Assembly: GCA_017395715.1 (NCBI GenBank) | Contig: JAFQNZ010000028.1 | Span: 1 to 5,525, forward strand | DNA: 5,525 nt | From: Clostridia bacterium | GTDB lineage: Bacteria > Bacillota > Clostridia > Oscillospirales > CAG-272 | Reading direction: 5' to 3' | Shown here: positions 1-5,363 of the stretch, in pieces | Layout: each line of letters begins with the position of its first letter | How positions within the stretch are numbered: the stretch's first letter is position 1 | Program-made: the position numbers and the translations under genes | The notes under the pieces: model-generated | The model's database searches: none | What the model saw: the letters and a program-made list of their open reading frames with translations, nothing else | What the model was told of the DNA's origin: nothing

Positions 1-1
1 C

Positions 2-1306
2 ATCGGTCTCACCACCGAAAAAGCGCATCCTTGGTATTTCGTGATGAAGCATAGCGGCGGCACCGACTGCGTCGGCGTTGCCGTAAGACCCGCCTCGCTG
101 ATCAGCTGGGTGGTTGACTGCGAAGGCGTTACCGCATTCTGCGACGTGCGCTCGGGCTCTGTCGGCGTTGAGCTTGGAGAGAGAGAGCTTCTCATCGGCT
201 CGTTCATGAGCGAATCCTACCCATCTGATACTGACAACAGCTTTGAAGCGGCGTGTGATTTCTGCGGCAAAATGTGCCCCGATCCTGTGCTGCCTACCGA
301 GCCTGTTTACGGCGGTAACAACTGGTACTATGCCTACGGCGAAAGCTCCTATGAAGAGATTATCTCGGACGCATCTCTTCAGGCAAAGCTTGCCGAAGGA
401 CTTGACAATCCGCCCTTTATGGTGATCGACGACGGATGGCAGCCCAACCCCTGTGCAGGTCCTTGGGTCGCCAACGAAAAATACGGCGACATGAAAAAAG
501 TTGCCGACGAATTCAAGAAAATGGGCGTTCGCCCCGGTATTTGGGTGCGCTTCCTGCGCGACGAGACCGATGCCATTCCCGCCGAGTGGCGCTTTGAAGG
601 CAGAAAATACCTCGACCCCTCTCTCCCCGAAGTCATCGCCCACATCAAGGAAACGGTACGCCGCATCGTTTTCGATTGGGGTTACGAACTCATCAAGCAC
701 GATTTCTCCTCCTATGACGTTTTCGGTCTGTGGGGCAAAGACGCAGGAAAGTATTTAACCCGTGGTGAATGGAAGTTCCACGACCGCACCAGAACATCTG
801 CCGAAATTTACGTTGATTTCTGCCGCGCCATTCTCGAAGCCACCGAAGGCAAAGCCTACATCCTCGGCTGTAACTGCGTGTCTCACTTAACTGCAGGTCT
901 TTGCCACATCAACCGCACAGGTGACGATACCAGCGGCACCGAATGGGACAGAACTCGCCGCATGGGTGTCAACACACTCGCCTTCCGTCTGCCGCAAAAC
1001 GGCAAGTTCTACATGGCAGATGCCGACTGTGCCGGCTTTATCAAGGGCAGAATCCCCTTCTCGCTCAACAAGGAATGGGTAACACTTCTTGCCAAGAGCG
1101 GCACACCCCTCTTCATTTCCGCACCGAACGGCGCATTTGATGACGAAGAATTTGCCTACATGAAGGAAATGTACAAGATCGCCTCCGAGCAAAAGAATGT
1201 AGCTATACCGCTTGATTGGCAGTATAACGCCACCCCCGCCAAGTGGACAATCGACGGCGAAGAAGTTTCTTTCTGTTGGTTCGATAAAACCGGTCCAAGA
1301 TTCTGA
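2..1306 (+). CDS. Alpha-galactosidase-like glycoside hydrolase (clan GH-D, GH36/GH27 type), 5' partial
   Basis: The frame is open from the left edge, so the true start lies outside; the GTG at 41 is internal. 434 residues are visible, numbered from the first complete codon at position 2. The family hydrolyses alpha-linked galactose by a retaining mechanism. In order: the end of an N-terminal beta domain (about 1-95), then a TIM barrel opening with GGNNWYYAYGE (from 104), DDGWQ (143-147, substrate-binding Asp pair), RPGIWVRF, LIKHDFSSYD (Asp234 aligns with the nucleophile of the KYD/KWD motif) and NRTGDD (Asp308 aligns with the acid/base of the plant RTTGD motif). The chain ends soon after the barrel with DGEEVSFCWF, leaving little room for the C-terminal beta-sandwich seen in many relatives. 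No signal peptide can be judged. A terminator follows 5 nt after the stop. Clan assignment is firm; substrate and exact family are inferred. Confidence 0.85.
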   Translation: MGLTTEKAHPWYFVMKHSGGTDCVGVAVRPASLISWVVDCEGVTAFCDVRSGSVGVELGERELLIGSFMSESYPSDTDNSFEAACDFCGKMCPDPVLPTEPVYGGNNWYYAYGESSYEEIISDASLQAKLAEGLDNPPFMVIDDGWQPNPCAGPWVANEKYGDMKKVADEFKKMGVRPGIWVRFLRDETDAIPAEWRFEGRKYLDPSLPEVIAHIKETVRRIVFDWGYELIKHDFSSYDVFGLWGKDAGKYLTRGEWKFHDRTRTSAEIYVDFCRAILEATEGKAYILGCNCVSHLTAGLCHINRTGDDTSGTEWDRTRRMGVNTLAFRLPQNGKFYMADADCAGFIKGRIPFSLNKEWVTLLAKSGTPLFISAPNGAFDDEEFAYMKEMYKIASEQKNVAIPLDWQYNATPAKWTIDGEEVSFCWFDKTGPRF

Positions 1307-1311
1307 TAAAC

Positions 1312-1347
1312 AAAAAACAAAGCCTCGAGTTGAGGCTTTGTTTTTTT
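1312..1347 (+). terminator. Rho-independent terminator of the glycoside hydrolase gene
   Basis: A perfect 15-bp stem pairs 1312-1326 with 1332-1346 around a 5-nt loop (GAGTT). Its core is AAAGCCTC/GAGGCTTT, and a T-run continues the right arm. It starts five bases after the TGA stop at 1304-1306. The A-run on the left arm means it could also act on minus-strand transcripts. Confidence 0.93.
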
Positions 1348-1364
1348 ATTTTATTTACCGCTTC

Positions 1365-1385
1365 GTAGGGGGCGACGTCCCCTAC
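1365..1385. repeat. Small GC-rich palindrome of the GTAGGGG/CCCCTAC type
   Basis: GTAGGGGGC (1365-1373) pairs with GTCCCCTAC (1377-1385) around the 3-nt loop GAC, giving a 9-bp stem with one G-T wobble. It lies between two clear terminators and has no T-run of its own, so it is not read as a terminator. Its outer arm GTAGGGG/CCCCTAC is identical to the outer arm core of the large palindrome at 5202-5304, which suggests a common repeat family. Confidence 0.75.
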
Positions 1386-1402
1386 ATACAATCCCATTCC
1401 CA

Positions 1403-1432
1403 CCAAAAAGAGCCTCGCAAAGCGAAGCTCTT
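1403..1432 (-). terminator. Terminator of the methylglyoxal synthase-like gene
   Basis: Read on the minus strand, AAGAGC-T-TCGC pairs with GCGA-G-GCTCTT around the loop TTT (arms 1422-1432 and 1408-1418). This is an 11-bp stem with one G-U wobble, followed by a U-run from the A-run at 1405-1409. The plus-strand version has a C-A mismatch where the minus strand has the wobble, so it is tuned to minus-strand transcripts. It starts 6 nt beyond the stop at 1439-1441. Confidence 0.88.
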
Positions 1433-1438
1433 CATTTT

Positions 1439-1834
1439 TTATTTCATATACTGACGCCAATCAAGGTCGCCGTTGTCAAGCGCGCGCACGATCACTTCGG
1501 CAGTTGCAATGTTGGTGGCAACCGGAATGTTGTAAAGATCGCACATACGCATGATCTCGGTATAGCTTTCTTCATGGTACCCCTGCGGTGTGGTATCGCG
1601 GAAGAAGAGCAACACGTCAATTTCGTTGTATGCCACGCGCGAAGCGATCTGCTCGGCTCCGCCTCTTGTGCCCGGCATCATTTTTTCAATTTTCAAACCC
1701 GTAGCCTCGGTGATATAATTTGCCGTGGTTGCGGTGGCACAGATCGAATGCTTACACAGAATACCGCAATAAGCAATACAAAACTCTGTCATTAACTCTT
1801 TTTTCATGTCGTCAGCAATAATTGCAATTTCCAT
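1439..1834 (-). CDS. Methylglyoxal synthase-family protein with an altered catalytic site
   Basis: 131 residues. The family (MgsA; E. coli 152 aa) converts dihydroxyacetone phosphate to methylglyoxal plus phosphate in the cytosol. The MGS fold is visible end to end: MEIAIIADD at the start (E. coli AHD), TATTANYITEATGL (GTTGxxIxxATG), PGTRGGAEQ (SGPxGGDQQ), EIDVLLFFRD, GYHEE and NIPVATNIATAEVIV. Asp9, Asp80 and His87 match E. coli Asp20, Asp91 and His98. However, E. coli Asp71, the catalytic base, is Ala60 (GCC at 1655-1657 on the complement), His19 is Asp8, Asp101 is Ser90, and the phosphate-loop residues differ. The start at 1834 is set by AGAGGAG nine bases upstream and the family N-terminus; a longer frame to 1963 would run through the promoter. 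Fold is secure; synthase activity is doubtful. Confidence 0.88.
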   Translation of the reverse strand: MEIAIIADDMKKELMTEFCIAYCGILCKHSICATATTANYITEATGLKIEKMMPGTRGGAEQIASRVAYNEIDVLLFFRDTTPQGYHEESYTEIMRMCDLYNIPVATNIATAEVIVRALDNGDLDWRQYMK

Positions 1835-1843
1835 ATAAACAGT

Positions 1844-1850
1844 CTCCTCT
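1844..1850 (-). promoter_or_regulatory. Ribosome binding site of the MGS-family gene
   Basis: AGAGGAG on the minus strand, nine bases before the ATG at 1834. This decides the start and excludes the longer open frame that runs back to 1963. Confidence 0.85.
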
Positions 1851-1861
1851 TTCAGTTTGTC

Positions 1862-1881
1862 ATGGGAACGAGTTTTCCCAT
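1862..1881 (-). promoter_or_regulatory. Hairpin at the predicted 5' end of the MGS-family mRNA
   Basis: ATGGGAA pairs with TTCCCAT (7 bp, loop of six bases). The predicted transcription start, about seven bases past the -10 box, falls near 1882, so the RNA would begin at or next to this stem. The stem lies 11 nt upstream of the ribosome binding site and does not cover it. A role in mRNA stability or as a small protein-binding site is possible; neither is shown by the sequence. Confidence 0.5.
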
Positions 1882-1888
1882 ATGGTGT

Positions 1889-1918
1889 ATTATAGCACAA
1901 AAATTTGCTTTTTGTCAA
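1889..1918 (-). promoter_or_regulatory. Sigma-A promoter of the MGS-family gene
   Basis: On the minus strand: TTGACA (1913-1918), an 18-bp spacer, then TATAAT (1889-1894) preceded by TG-C, an extended -10. Both hexamers are perfect consensus. An A-run (AAAAAAT, 1923-1929) just upstream resembles an UP element. The leader to the ATG is about 50 nt. Confidence 0.9.
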
Positions 1919-2036
1919 CTGTATTTTTTCTGATTGTTGACTTTTTTTGAAAAAAACATTCAATCAACTTTGTTTTTTCAGAAAGAAACGAATATTGTTT
2001 CACGAAAAAATCAGAGAAAACTTCCCCCTTTTGCGG

Positions 2037-2065
2037 TTGACATTGCCATAGATTTGTTATATAAT
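2037..2065 (+). promoter_or_regulatory. Sigma-A promoter of the lipoprotein-desulfurase-cysteine synthase operon
   Basis: TTGACA (2037-2042), a 17-bp spacer and TATAAT (2060-2065) are perfect consensus at ideal spacing. Start of transcription is expected near 2072, giving a leader of about 36 nt, too short for a T-box or a typical riboswitch. It diverges from the minus-strand promoter at 1889-1918; the two -35 boxes are about 120 bp apart. Confidence 0.92.
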
Positions 2066-2107
2066 ATAGTTTGAATTACGATTTTTATCAGCAAAGGAAT
2101 CATAAAC

Positions 2108-2845
2108 ATGAAAAAAATCTTGTCTCTTCTCCTGCTTTCTGTGATGCTTTTTTCTCTTGTTGCGTGCGGTGACGACACGCCGTCAGATGTCCCTGAAGGC
2201 ATGAAGCTTGCTTCCGACACCGAAATTGTCGATTATCTTCTCTACGTGCCCACGAATTGGAAAGTCACCTCCCAAACCGGCATGACCATGGCACAGGCTT
2301 CTTTGGGCGATGACAGCAACGTCATCGTCACCCACTTCACCGCTTCTTCCATTCCCCCTTATGCCAACGCCAAAAACTCTCTTTACCACTATTTCTACGG
2401 CACCAAGTTCTTGGCAAACTTCTTTGAAGGCAAAAACAACTTTGCCGAGGTAGAAGCCGAAGAGCTTGCTTGGCGCAAGGACTTCCTCTCCTATGCCATT
2501 GAACACAAAGAAGACGCCGAAGAAGGCTTCTTTGCGCGCCTTGTCGGTCTTTTCGATATGGTAACCGAAACCGACGCAGCAAGTGGCGAGAGCGTGACCA
2601 AATCCTCTTTTGAGCTCCTCGCCAACCCCGCCTTCATCACCGTGAAAAAGGGTGACAAAGAAGTGGCGGCGCTCACCATCACCTATAGCGGCAAGATCGC
2701 TGACCGCGCTGTAAAACAGCAGGCAGTTCTCATTGCCGAAGATGATTACTTCTATGTCATGACCTTCTCTTCCGCACCCTCCCTGTATGAATACGTCGAA
2801 GAGTCCTTCGCCGCCATCCTCAAGAATTTTGAATTTGAAGACTAA
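2108..2845 (+). CDS. Secreted lipoprotein, probable PsbP/DcrB-like fold
   Basis: 245 residues. The N-terminus MKK followed by a leucine-rich core and the lipobox L17-V-A-C20 shows a type II signal peptide; the mature protein of about 226 residues would be lipid-anchored on the outer face of the membrane at Cys20. The start ATG has AAAGGA nine bases upstream and a consensus promoter before it. The mature part has no transmembrane segment. Strand pattern YLLYVPTNWKVTS (43-55) and the ending YFYVMTFSSAP then SFAAILKNFEF resemble the PsbP/Mog1/DcrB fold, in which a first strand with a P-x-W turn and a last amphipathic helix are typical. That fold is inferred from pattern only; no specific function is recognised. 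It is the first gene of a probable operon, two bases ahead of the cysteine desulfurase, so its product may relate to cysteine, sulfide or metal handling. Confidence 0.9.
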   Translation: MKKILSLLLLSVMLFSLVACGDDTPSDVPEGMKLASDTEIVDYLLYVPTNWKVTSQTGMTMAQASLGDDSNVIVTHFTASSIPPYANAKNSLYHYFYGTKFLANFFEGKNNFAEVEAEELAWRKDFLSYAIEHKEDAEEGFFARLVGLFDMVTETDAASGESVTKSSFELLANPAFITVKKGDKEVAALTITYSGKIADRAVKQQAVLIAEDDYFYVMTFSSAPSLYEYVEESFAAILKNFEFED

Positions 2846-2847
2846 AC

Positions 2848-3996
2848 ATGATCTATCTCGATAACAGCGCCACCACCCCGCTTTCCTCGGTTGTGAAAGA
2901 AAGTATGATGCGCGCCATGGAAGAGTTTGGTAATCCCTCTTCTCTGCACGCACTCGGACTTTCTGCCGAAAAGACAGTCACCGCCTCGCGCGATGCGATC
3001 TTTTCAGCCCTCGGCATCCGCAATAAGGATGCCTACCGACTCTACTTCACATCCTCGGGAAGCGATGCCAACAACCAAGTGCTGTTTGGCGCGGCAAGAG
3101 CCAAAAACTTCCGTTTCACGCCCCGTATTATCACCACCGACAGCGAGCATCCGTCGGTGCTTGAACCGCTTTCTGTCTTAAAAAACAGCGGCGTGGAGGT
3201 TGTACATCTTTCAACAAAAGGCGGCAAGATCTCGCTTGACGAGGTCAGAGAAGCAATCAACGAACGCACCATTCTCATTTCGGTAATGGCAGTCAATAAC
3301 GAAACCGGCGCGATCTACGACTTAAGAAGCATTTTTTCACTTGCCAAACGCTTGAATCCGCAGATCATTACCCACACCGACTGTGTGCAGGGCTGTATGA
3401 AGATTCCCTTCTCGCCCGAAACTGTCATGGCAGACGCCGTCTCTTTGAGCGCGCACAAGATCCACGGGCCAAAAGGCGTGGGCGCGCTCCTTCTTGCCAA
3501 GTCGCTCATCACCGCCAAACGCATCACCCCCTTGATCTACGGGGGCGGTCAGGAGGGCGGTATGCGCTCGGGTACTGAAAACGTCATTGGCATTGCAGGC
3601 TTCGGTGCCGCCGCCAAGGAGGCGAGCGCATCGCTTCTCGCATTCAGAGAACACACACTCACCCTGCGCGAAGCGTTTCTTTCTGCCTTGCCCAATACGA
3701 TCAAAGTCAACACCCCCGAAACGTTTGCACCGCATATCATCAGCATTACCCTGCCGCGGCTTCGCTCCGAAACGCTCCTTCACCGCCTCTCGGCAGAAGG
3801 CATCTTTGTCTCCTCGGGCTCTGCCTGCGCTTCAAACAAAAAAGGCTCGAACTATGTTCTGCCCGCCTACGGACTCTCCTCTGACGATGCCGATTCTACC
3901 CTTCGCATCAGCCTCTCTCGCGATACCCAAAAAGAAGACCTGCTCTTCACCGCCGAGCGCATTGCCGCCGCGATGAATGAACTGATCAAACGCTAA
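2848..3996 (+). CDS. Cysteine desulfurase, NifS/IscS family (class V aminotransferase fold)
   Basis: 382 residues, usual family length. A PLP enzyme that turns L-cysteine into L-alanine and passes the sulfur as a persulfide to Fe-S cluster scaffolds or thiolation enzymes in the cytosol. Visible in order: YLDNSATTP (3-11), SSGSDANN (69-76), EHPSV with His101 over the PLP ring, NNETG (150-154), HTDCVQ (Asp178 and Gln181 contact PLP), SAHKIHGPKG with the PLP lysine Lys204, GGGQEGGMRSGTEN, and SSGSACAS with sulfur-carrying Cys327, then STLRISLSR. All catalytic residues are present. The HTDCVQ motif has Cys179 where Ala is usual. The start is two bases after the lipoprotein stop and lacks a clear Shine-Dalgarno sequence, so translation probably depends on coupling to the lipoprotein gene. 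Whether it serves Fe-S assembly, tRNA thiolation or another acceptor is not shown; no scaffold gene (nifU/iscU) is adjacent. Confidence 0.95.
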   Translation: MIYLDNSATTPLSSVVKESMMRAMEEFGNPSSLHALGLSAEKTVTASRDAIFSALGIRNKDAYRLYFTSSGSDANNQVLFGAARAKNFRFTPRIITTDSEHPSVLEPLSVLKNSGVEVVHLSTKGGKISLDEVREAINERTILISVMAVNNETGAIYDLRSIFSLAKRLNPQIITHTDCVQGCMKIPFSPETVMADAVSLSAHKIHGPKGVGALLLAKSLITAKRITPLIYGGGQEGGMRSGTENVIGIAGFGAAAKEASASLLAFREHTLTLREAFLSALPNTIKVNTPETFAPHIISITLPRLRSETLLHRLSAEGIFVSSGSACASNKKGSNYVLPAYGLSSDDADSTLRISLSRDTQKEDLLFTAERIAAAMNELIKR

Positions 3997-4056
3997 CAAA
4001 AAAGGATGTTTGTAATAGAATAATAGTAAAATTCGGTTACAACAAAAGGTTTCCAT

Positions 4057-4983
4057 ATGATTTACAATACCATTCTCGACGCCATGGGCAACACCCCCAT
4101 GATCCGTCTTCAGCGTATGTCCTCCCCCGAGGATGCCGAGATCCTTGTCAAATTCGAAGGACTCAATGTCGGCGGCTCGATCAAGACCCGCACGGCATTC
4201 AATATGATCGAAGATGCTGAAAAGCGCGGTCTGATCGGCAAAGACACGATTATCGTTGAACCCACCAGCGGCAACCAAGGCATCGGTCTTGCGCTCATCG
4301 GCGCTGTCAAGGGCTACCAAGTGAAGATCATCATGCCCGACTCGGTCAGCGAAGAGCGCCGCAAGCTCGTGCAGAATTACGGCGCCGAGGTCATTTTGGT
4401 TCACGATGCGGGCAACATCGGTCTTTGCATCGAAGAATGCCTTGCCCTCGCCCTCAGAATGCGCGACGAAAACCCCAATGTGTTCGTACCCCAACAGTTT
4501 GAAAACAAAGCAAACCCCGATATTCAAAGAAGAGGCACGGGTAAAGAGATCCTCGAGCAGGTAAACGGCCCGATCCACGGCTTTTGCTCCGGCATTGGAA
4601 CCGGCGGCACGATCACAGGCATCGGCGAGGTTTTGAAAGACGCCAATCCCGACATCACCATCTGGGCAGTTGAGCCCGAGCACGCCGCCATCCTTTCGGG
4701 CGGCTCGATCGGCACACACGTGCAAATGGGTATCGGCGACGGCTTGATCCCCCCGATCCTCAACACCGAAATTTACAACGATCTTTGCATCATCACCGAC
4801 GAGGAAGCGTTGGGCACCGCCAAAGACCTTGCCCGTCTTGAGGGCATCATGTGCGGCATCAGCAGCGGCACTAACGTTGCCGCCGCCATCAAGCTTGCCA
4901 AAAAACTCGGCAAAGGCAAAACTGTCGTCACCGTCCTGCCCGACACCGCCGAGCGTTATTTCTCCACGGAATTGTTTGGTTAA
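4057..4983 (+). CDS. cysK: Cysteine synthase (O-acetylserine sulfhydrylase family, fold type II PLP enzyme)
   Basis: 308 residues, full family length. Joins sulfide to O-acetylserine to give cysteine and acetate in the cytosol. Visible: GNTPMIRL (11-18), NVGGSIKTRTA with PLP lysine Lys43, PTSGNQG (69-75, substrate-carboxylate and PLP loop), GIGTGGTITG (179-188, phosphate-binding loop), GISSG (267-271, Ser facing the pyridine nitrogen) and LPDTAERYFST near the end. The lysine loop reads NVGGSIKTR rather than the common NPGGSVKDR. AAAAGG seven bases before the ATG is the ribosome binding site. The 60-bp gap after the desulfurase gene has no terminator or convincing promoter, so co-transcription is likely. 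Related enzymes such as cystathionine beta-synthase or O-phosphoserine sulfhydrylase cannot be wholly excluded by eye, but the short single-domain length favours CysK. Confidence 0.93.
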   Translation: MIYNTILDAMGNTPMIRLQRMSSPEDAEILVKFEGLNVGGSIKTRTAFNMIEDAEKRGLIGKDTIIVEPTSGNQGIGLALIGAVKGYQVKIIMPDSVSEERRKLVQNYGAEVILVHDAGNIGLCIEECLALALRMRDENPNVFVPQQFENKANPDIQRRGTGKEILEQVNGPIHGFCSGIGTGGTITGIGEVLKDANPDITIWAVEPEHAAILSGGSIGTHVQMGIGDGLIPPILNTEIYNDLCIITDEEALGTAKDLARLEGIMCGISSGTNVAAAIKLAKKLGKGKTVVTVLPDTAERYFSTELFG

Positions 4984-5001
4984 AATCGTTTGATTTCACA
5001 G

Positions 5002-5035
5002 AGGCGCCTCGACCAGCTTGCAGGTCGGGGCGCCT
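5002..5035. repeat. GC-rich inverted repeat after the cysteine synthase gene
   Basis: AGGCGCCTCGACC (5002-5014) pairs with GGTCGGGGCGCCT (5023-5035): a 13-bp stem with one G-T wobble and an 8-nt loop AGCTTGCA. It starts 18 bases after the cysteine synthase stop. The bases after it are ACGGGTTTTG, with no strong T-run, so it is a weak terminator at best; it may instead protect the operon mRNA 3' end. The right edge reads GCCTACGG, close to the CCCCTACGG edge of the next repeat. Confidence 0.75.
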
Positions 5036-5099
5036 ACGGGTTTTGATGTGGTTTTGTGTGATGGAATCAAATGGTATTTGGTGGAATTGATTGTTTTGC

Positions 5100-5118
5100 G
5101 GGAGGATGATATCCTCCC
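5100..5118. repeat. Short palindrome with CCCCTACGG edge
   Basis: GGGAGGAT (5100-5107) pairs perfectly with ATCCTCCC (5111-5118) around the 3-nt loop GAT. It runs directly into CCCCTACGG (5116-5124), the edge motif found in other palindromes of this window. No T-run follows on either strand, so it is not a terminator. Confidence 0.75.
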
Positions 5119-5201
5119 CTACGGCACACGAATACACATACCGCCTGTCTTTTCTCACATTTTTGGCAAAACAAACCTTGTTTCGACGCCCATATGTAAC
5201 C

Positions 5202-5304
5202 ATCGGTAGGGGGCGGCGCCCACGACGACCCGTTTTCAATAATCAAATCTTGTTTTCTGGATTTGATCGTTCTCGGGTTGTCGTGGGCGCCAACCCCTAC
5301 CGAT
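5202..5304. repeat. 103-nt three-helix palindrome, MITE-like or structured RNA element
   Basis: Outer helix: ATCGGTAGGGG (5202-5212) with CCCCTACCGAT (5294-5304), 11 perfect pairs. After a 2x2 mismatch, a middle helix of 18 pairs (5215-5232 with 5274-5291, one G-T) is built from GGCGCCCACGACGACCCG. After an AT-rich internal loop (nine and six bases), an inner helix ATCAAATC (5242-5249) with GATTTGAT (5260-5267) closes a 10-nt loop. The pairing spans the whole element, with no coding capacity. Imperfect direct repeats ATATGTAACC (5192-5201) and ATATGCAAACC (5303-5313) flank it but overlap the outer helix by two bases, so target duplication is only suggested. The outer arm matches the palindrome at 1365-1385. 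Confidence 0.85.
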
Positions 5305-5317
5305 ATGCAAACCAACC

Positions 5318-5363
5318 AAAAAAAGCGTAGCCGTGAATTTTCTCACAGCTACGCTATCTTTTT
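5318..5363 (-). terminator. Terminator between converging genes, strongest on the minus strand
   Basis: AGCGTAGC-C-GTGA (5324-5336) pairs with TCAC-A-GCTACGCT (5343-5355) around a 6-nt loop. On the minus strand the mismatch becomes a G-U wobble and a U7 run follows (A-run 5318-5324), the classic form for the minus-strand gene that ends at 5362. On the plus strand ATCTTTTTA follows, so it can also stop read-through from the cysteine synthase operon. Confidence 0.9.

Larger units (their letters stand above)
4984..5361. other. Gene-free stretch carrying palindromic repeats
   Basis: No frame here looks coding: the short open frames cross the palindromes, overlap on both strands and lack ribosome binding sites. 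The stretch holds three separate inverted repeats (5002-5035, 5100-5118, 5202-5304) and ends in a terminator shared by converging genes. Between the repeats, 5039-5098 and 5125-5200, I see only AT-richer sequence with no structure I can support. Confidence 0.7.

Noticed and set aside
1835..1963. N-terminal extension of the MGS-family frame back to 1963 on the minus strand
   Set aside because: It would be translated through the perfect -10 and -35 boxes and the ribosome binding site, and family homology begins only at the ATG at 1834.
2066..2107. Riboswitch or T-box controlling the cysteine operon
   Set aside because: The predicted leader is only about 36 nt and shows no conserved T-box or aptamer sequence.
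2183..2953. Long minus-strand open frame of 256 codons
   Set aside because: It lies opposite the lipoprotein and the start of the desulfurase, has no ribosome binding site or recognisable motif, and reads as an antisense shadow.
4010..4032. Separate promoter for the cysteine synthase gene
   Set aside because: TTGTAA and TAAAAT are present but only 11 bp apart, too close for a sigma-A promoter.
3832..4725. Minus-strand open frame of 297 codons
   Set aside because: It is antisense to the desulfurase 3' end and most of cysteine synthase, crosses the intergenic gap, and contains no family motif.
5002..5040. Terminator of the cysteine synthase operon at the first inverted repeat
   Set aside because: The stem is strong but what follows is ACGGGTTTTG, without a proper T-run; the terminator at 5318-5363 is a better candidate.
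5002..5304. CRISPR array
   Set aside because: The three inverted repeats differ in sequence, length and spacing, and there are no uniform direct repeats or spacers.
5018..5330. Plus- and minus-strand short open frames in the repeat region
   Set aside because: They cross the palindromes, overlap one another on both strands and have arginine- and proline-rich content typical of chance frames.
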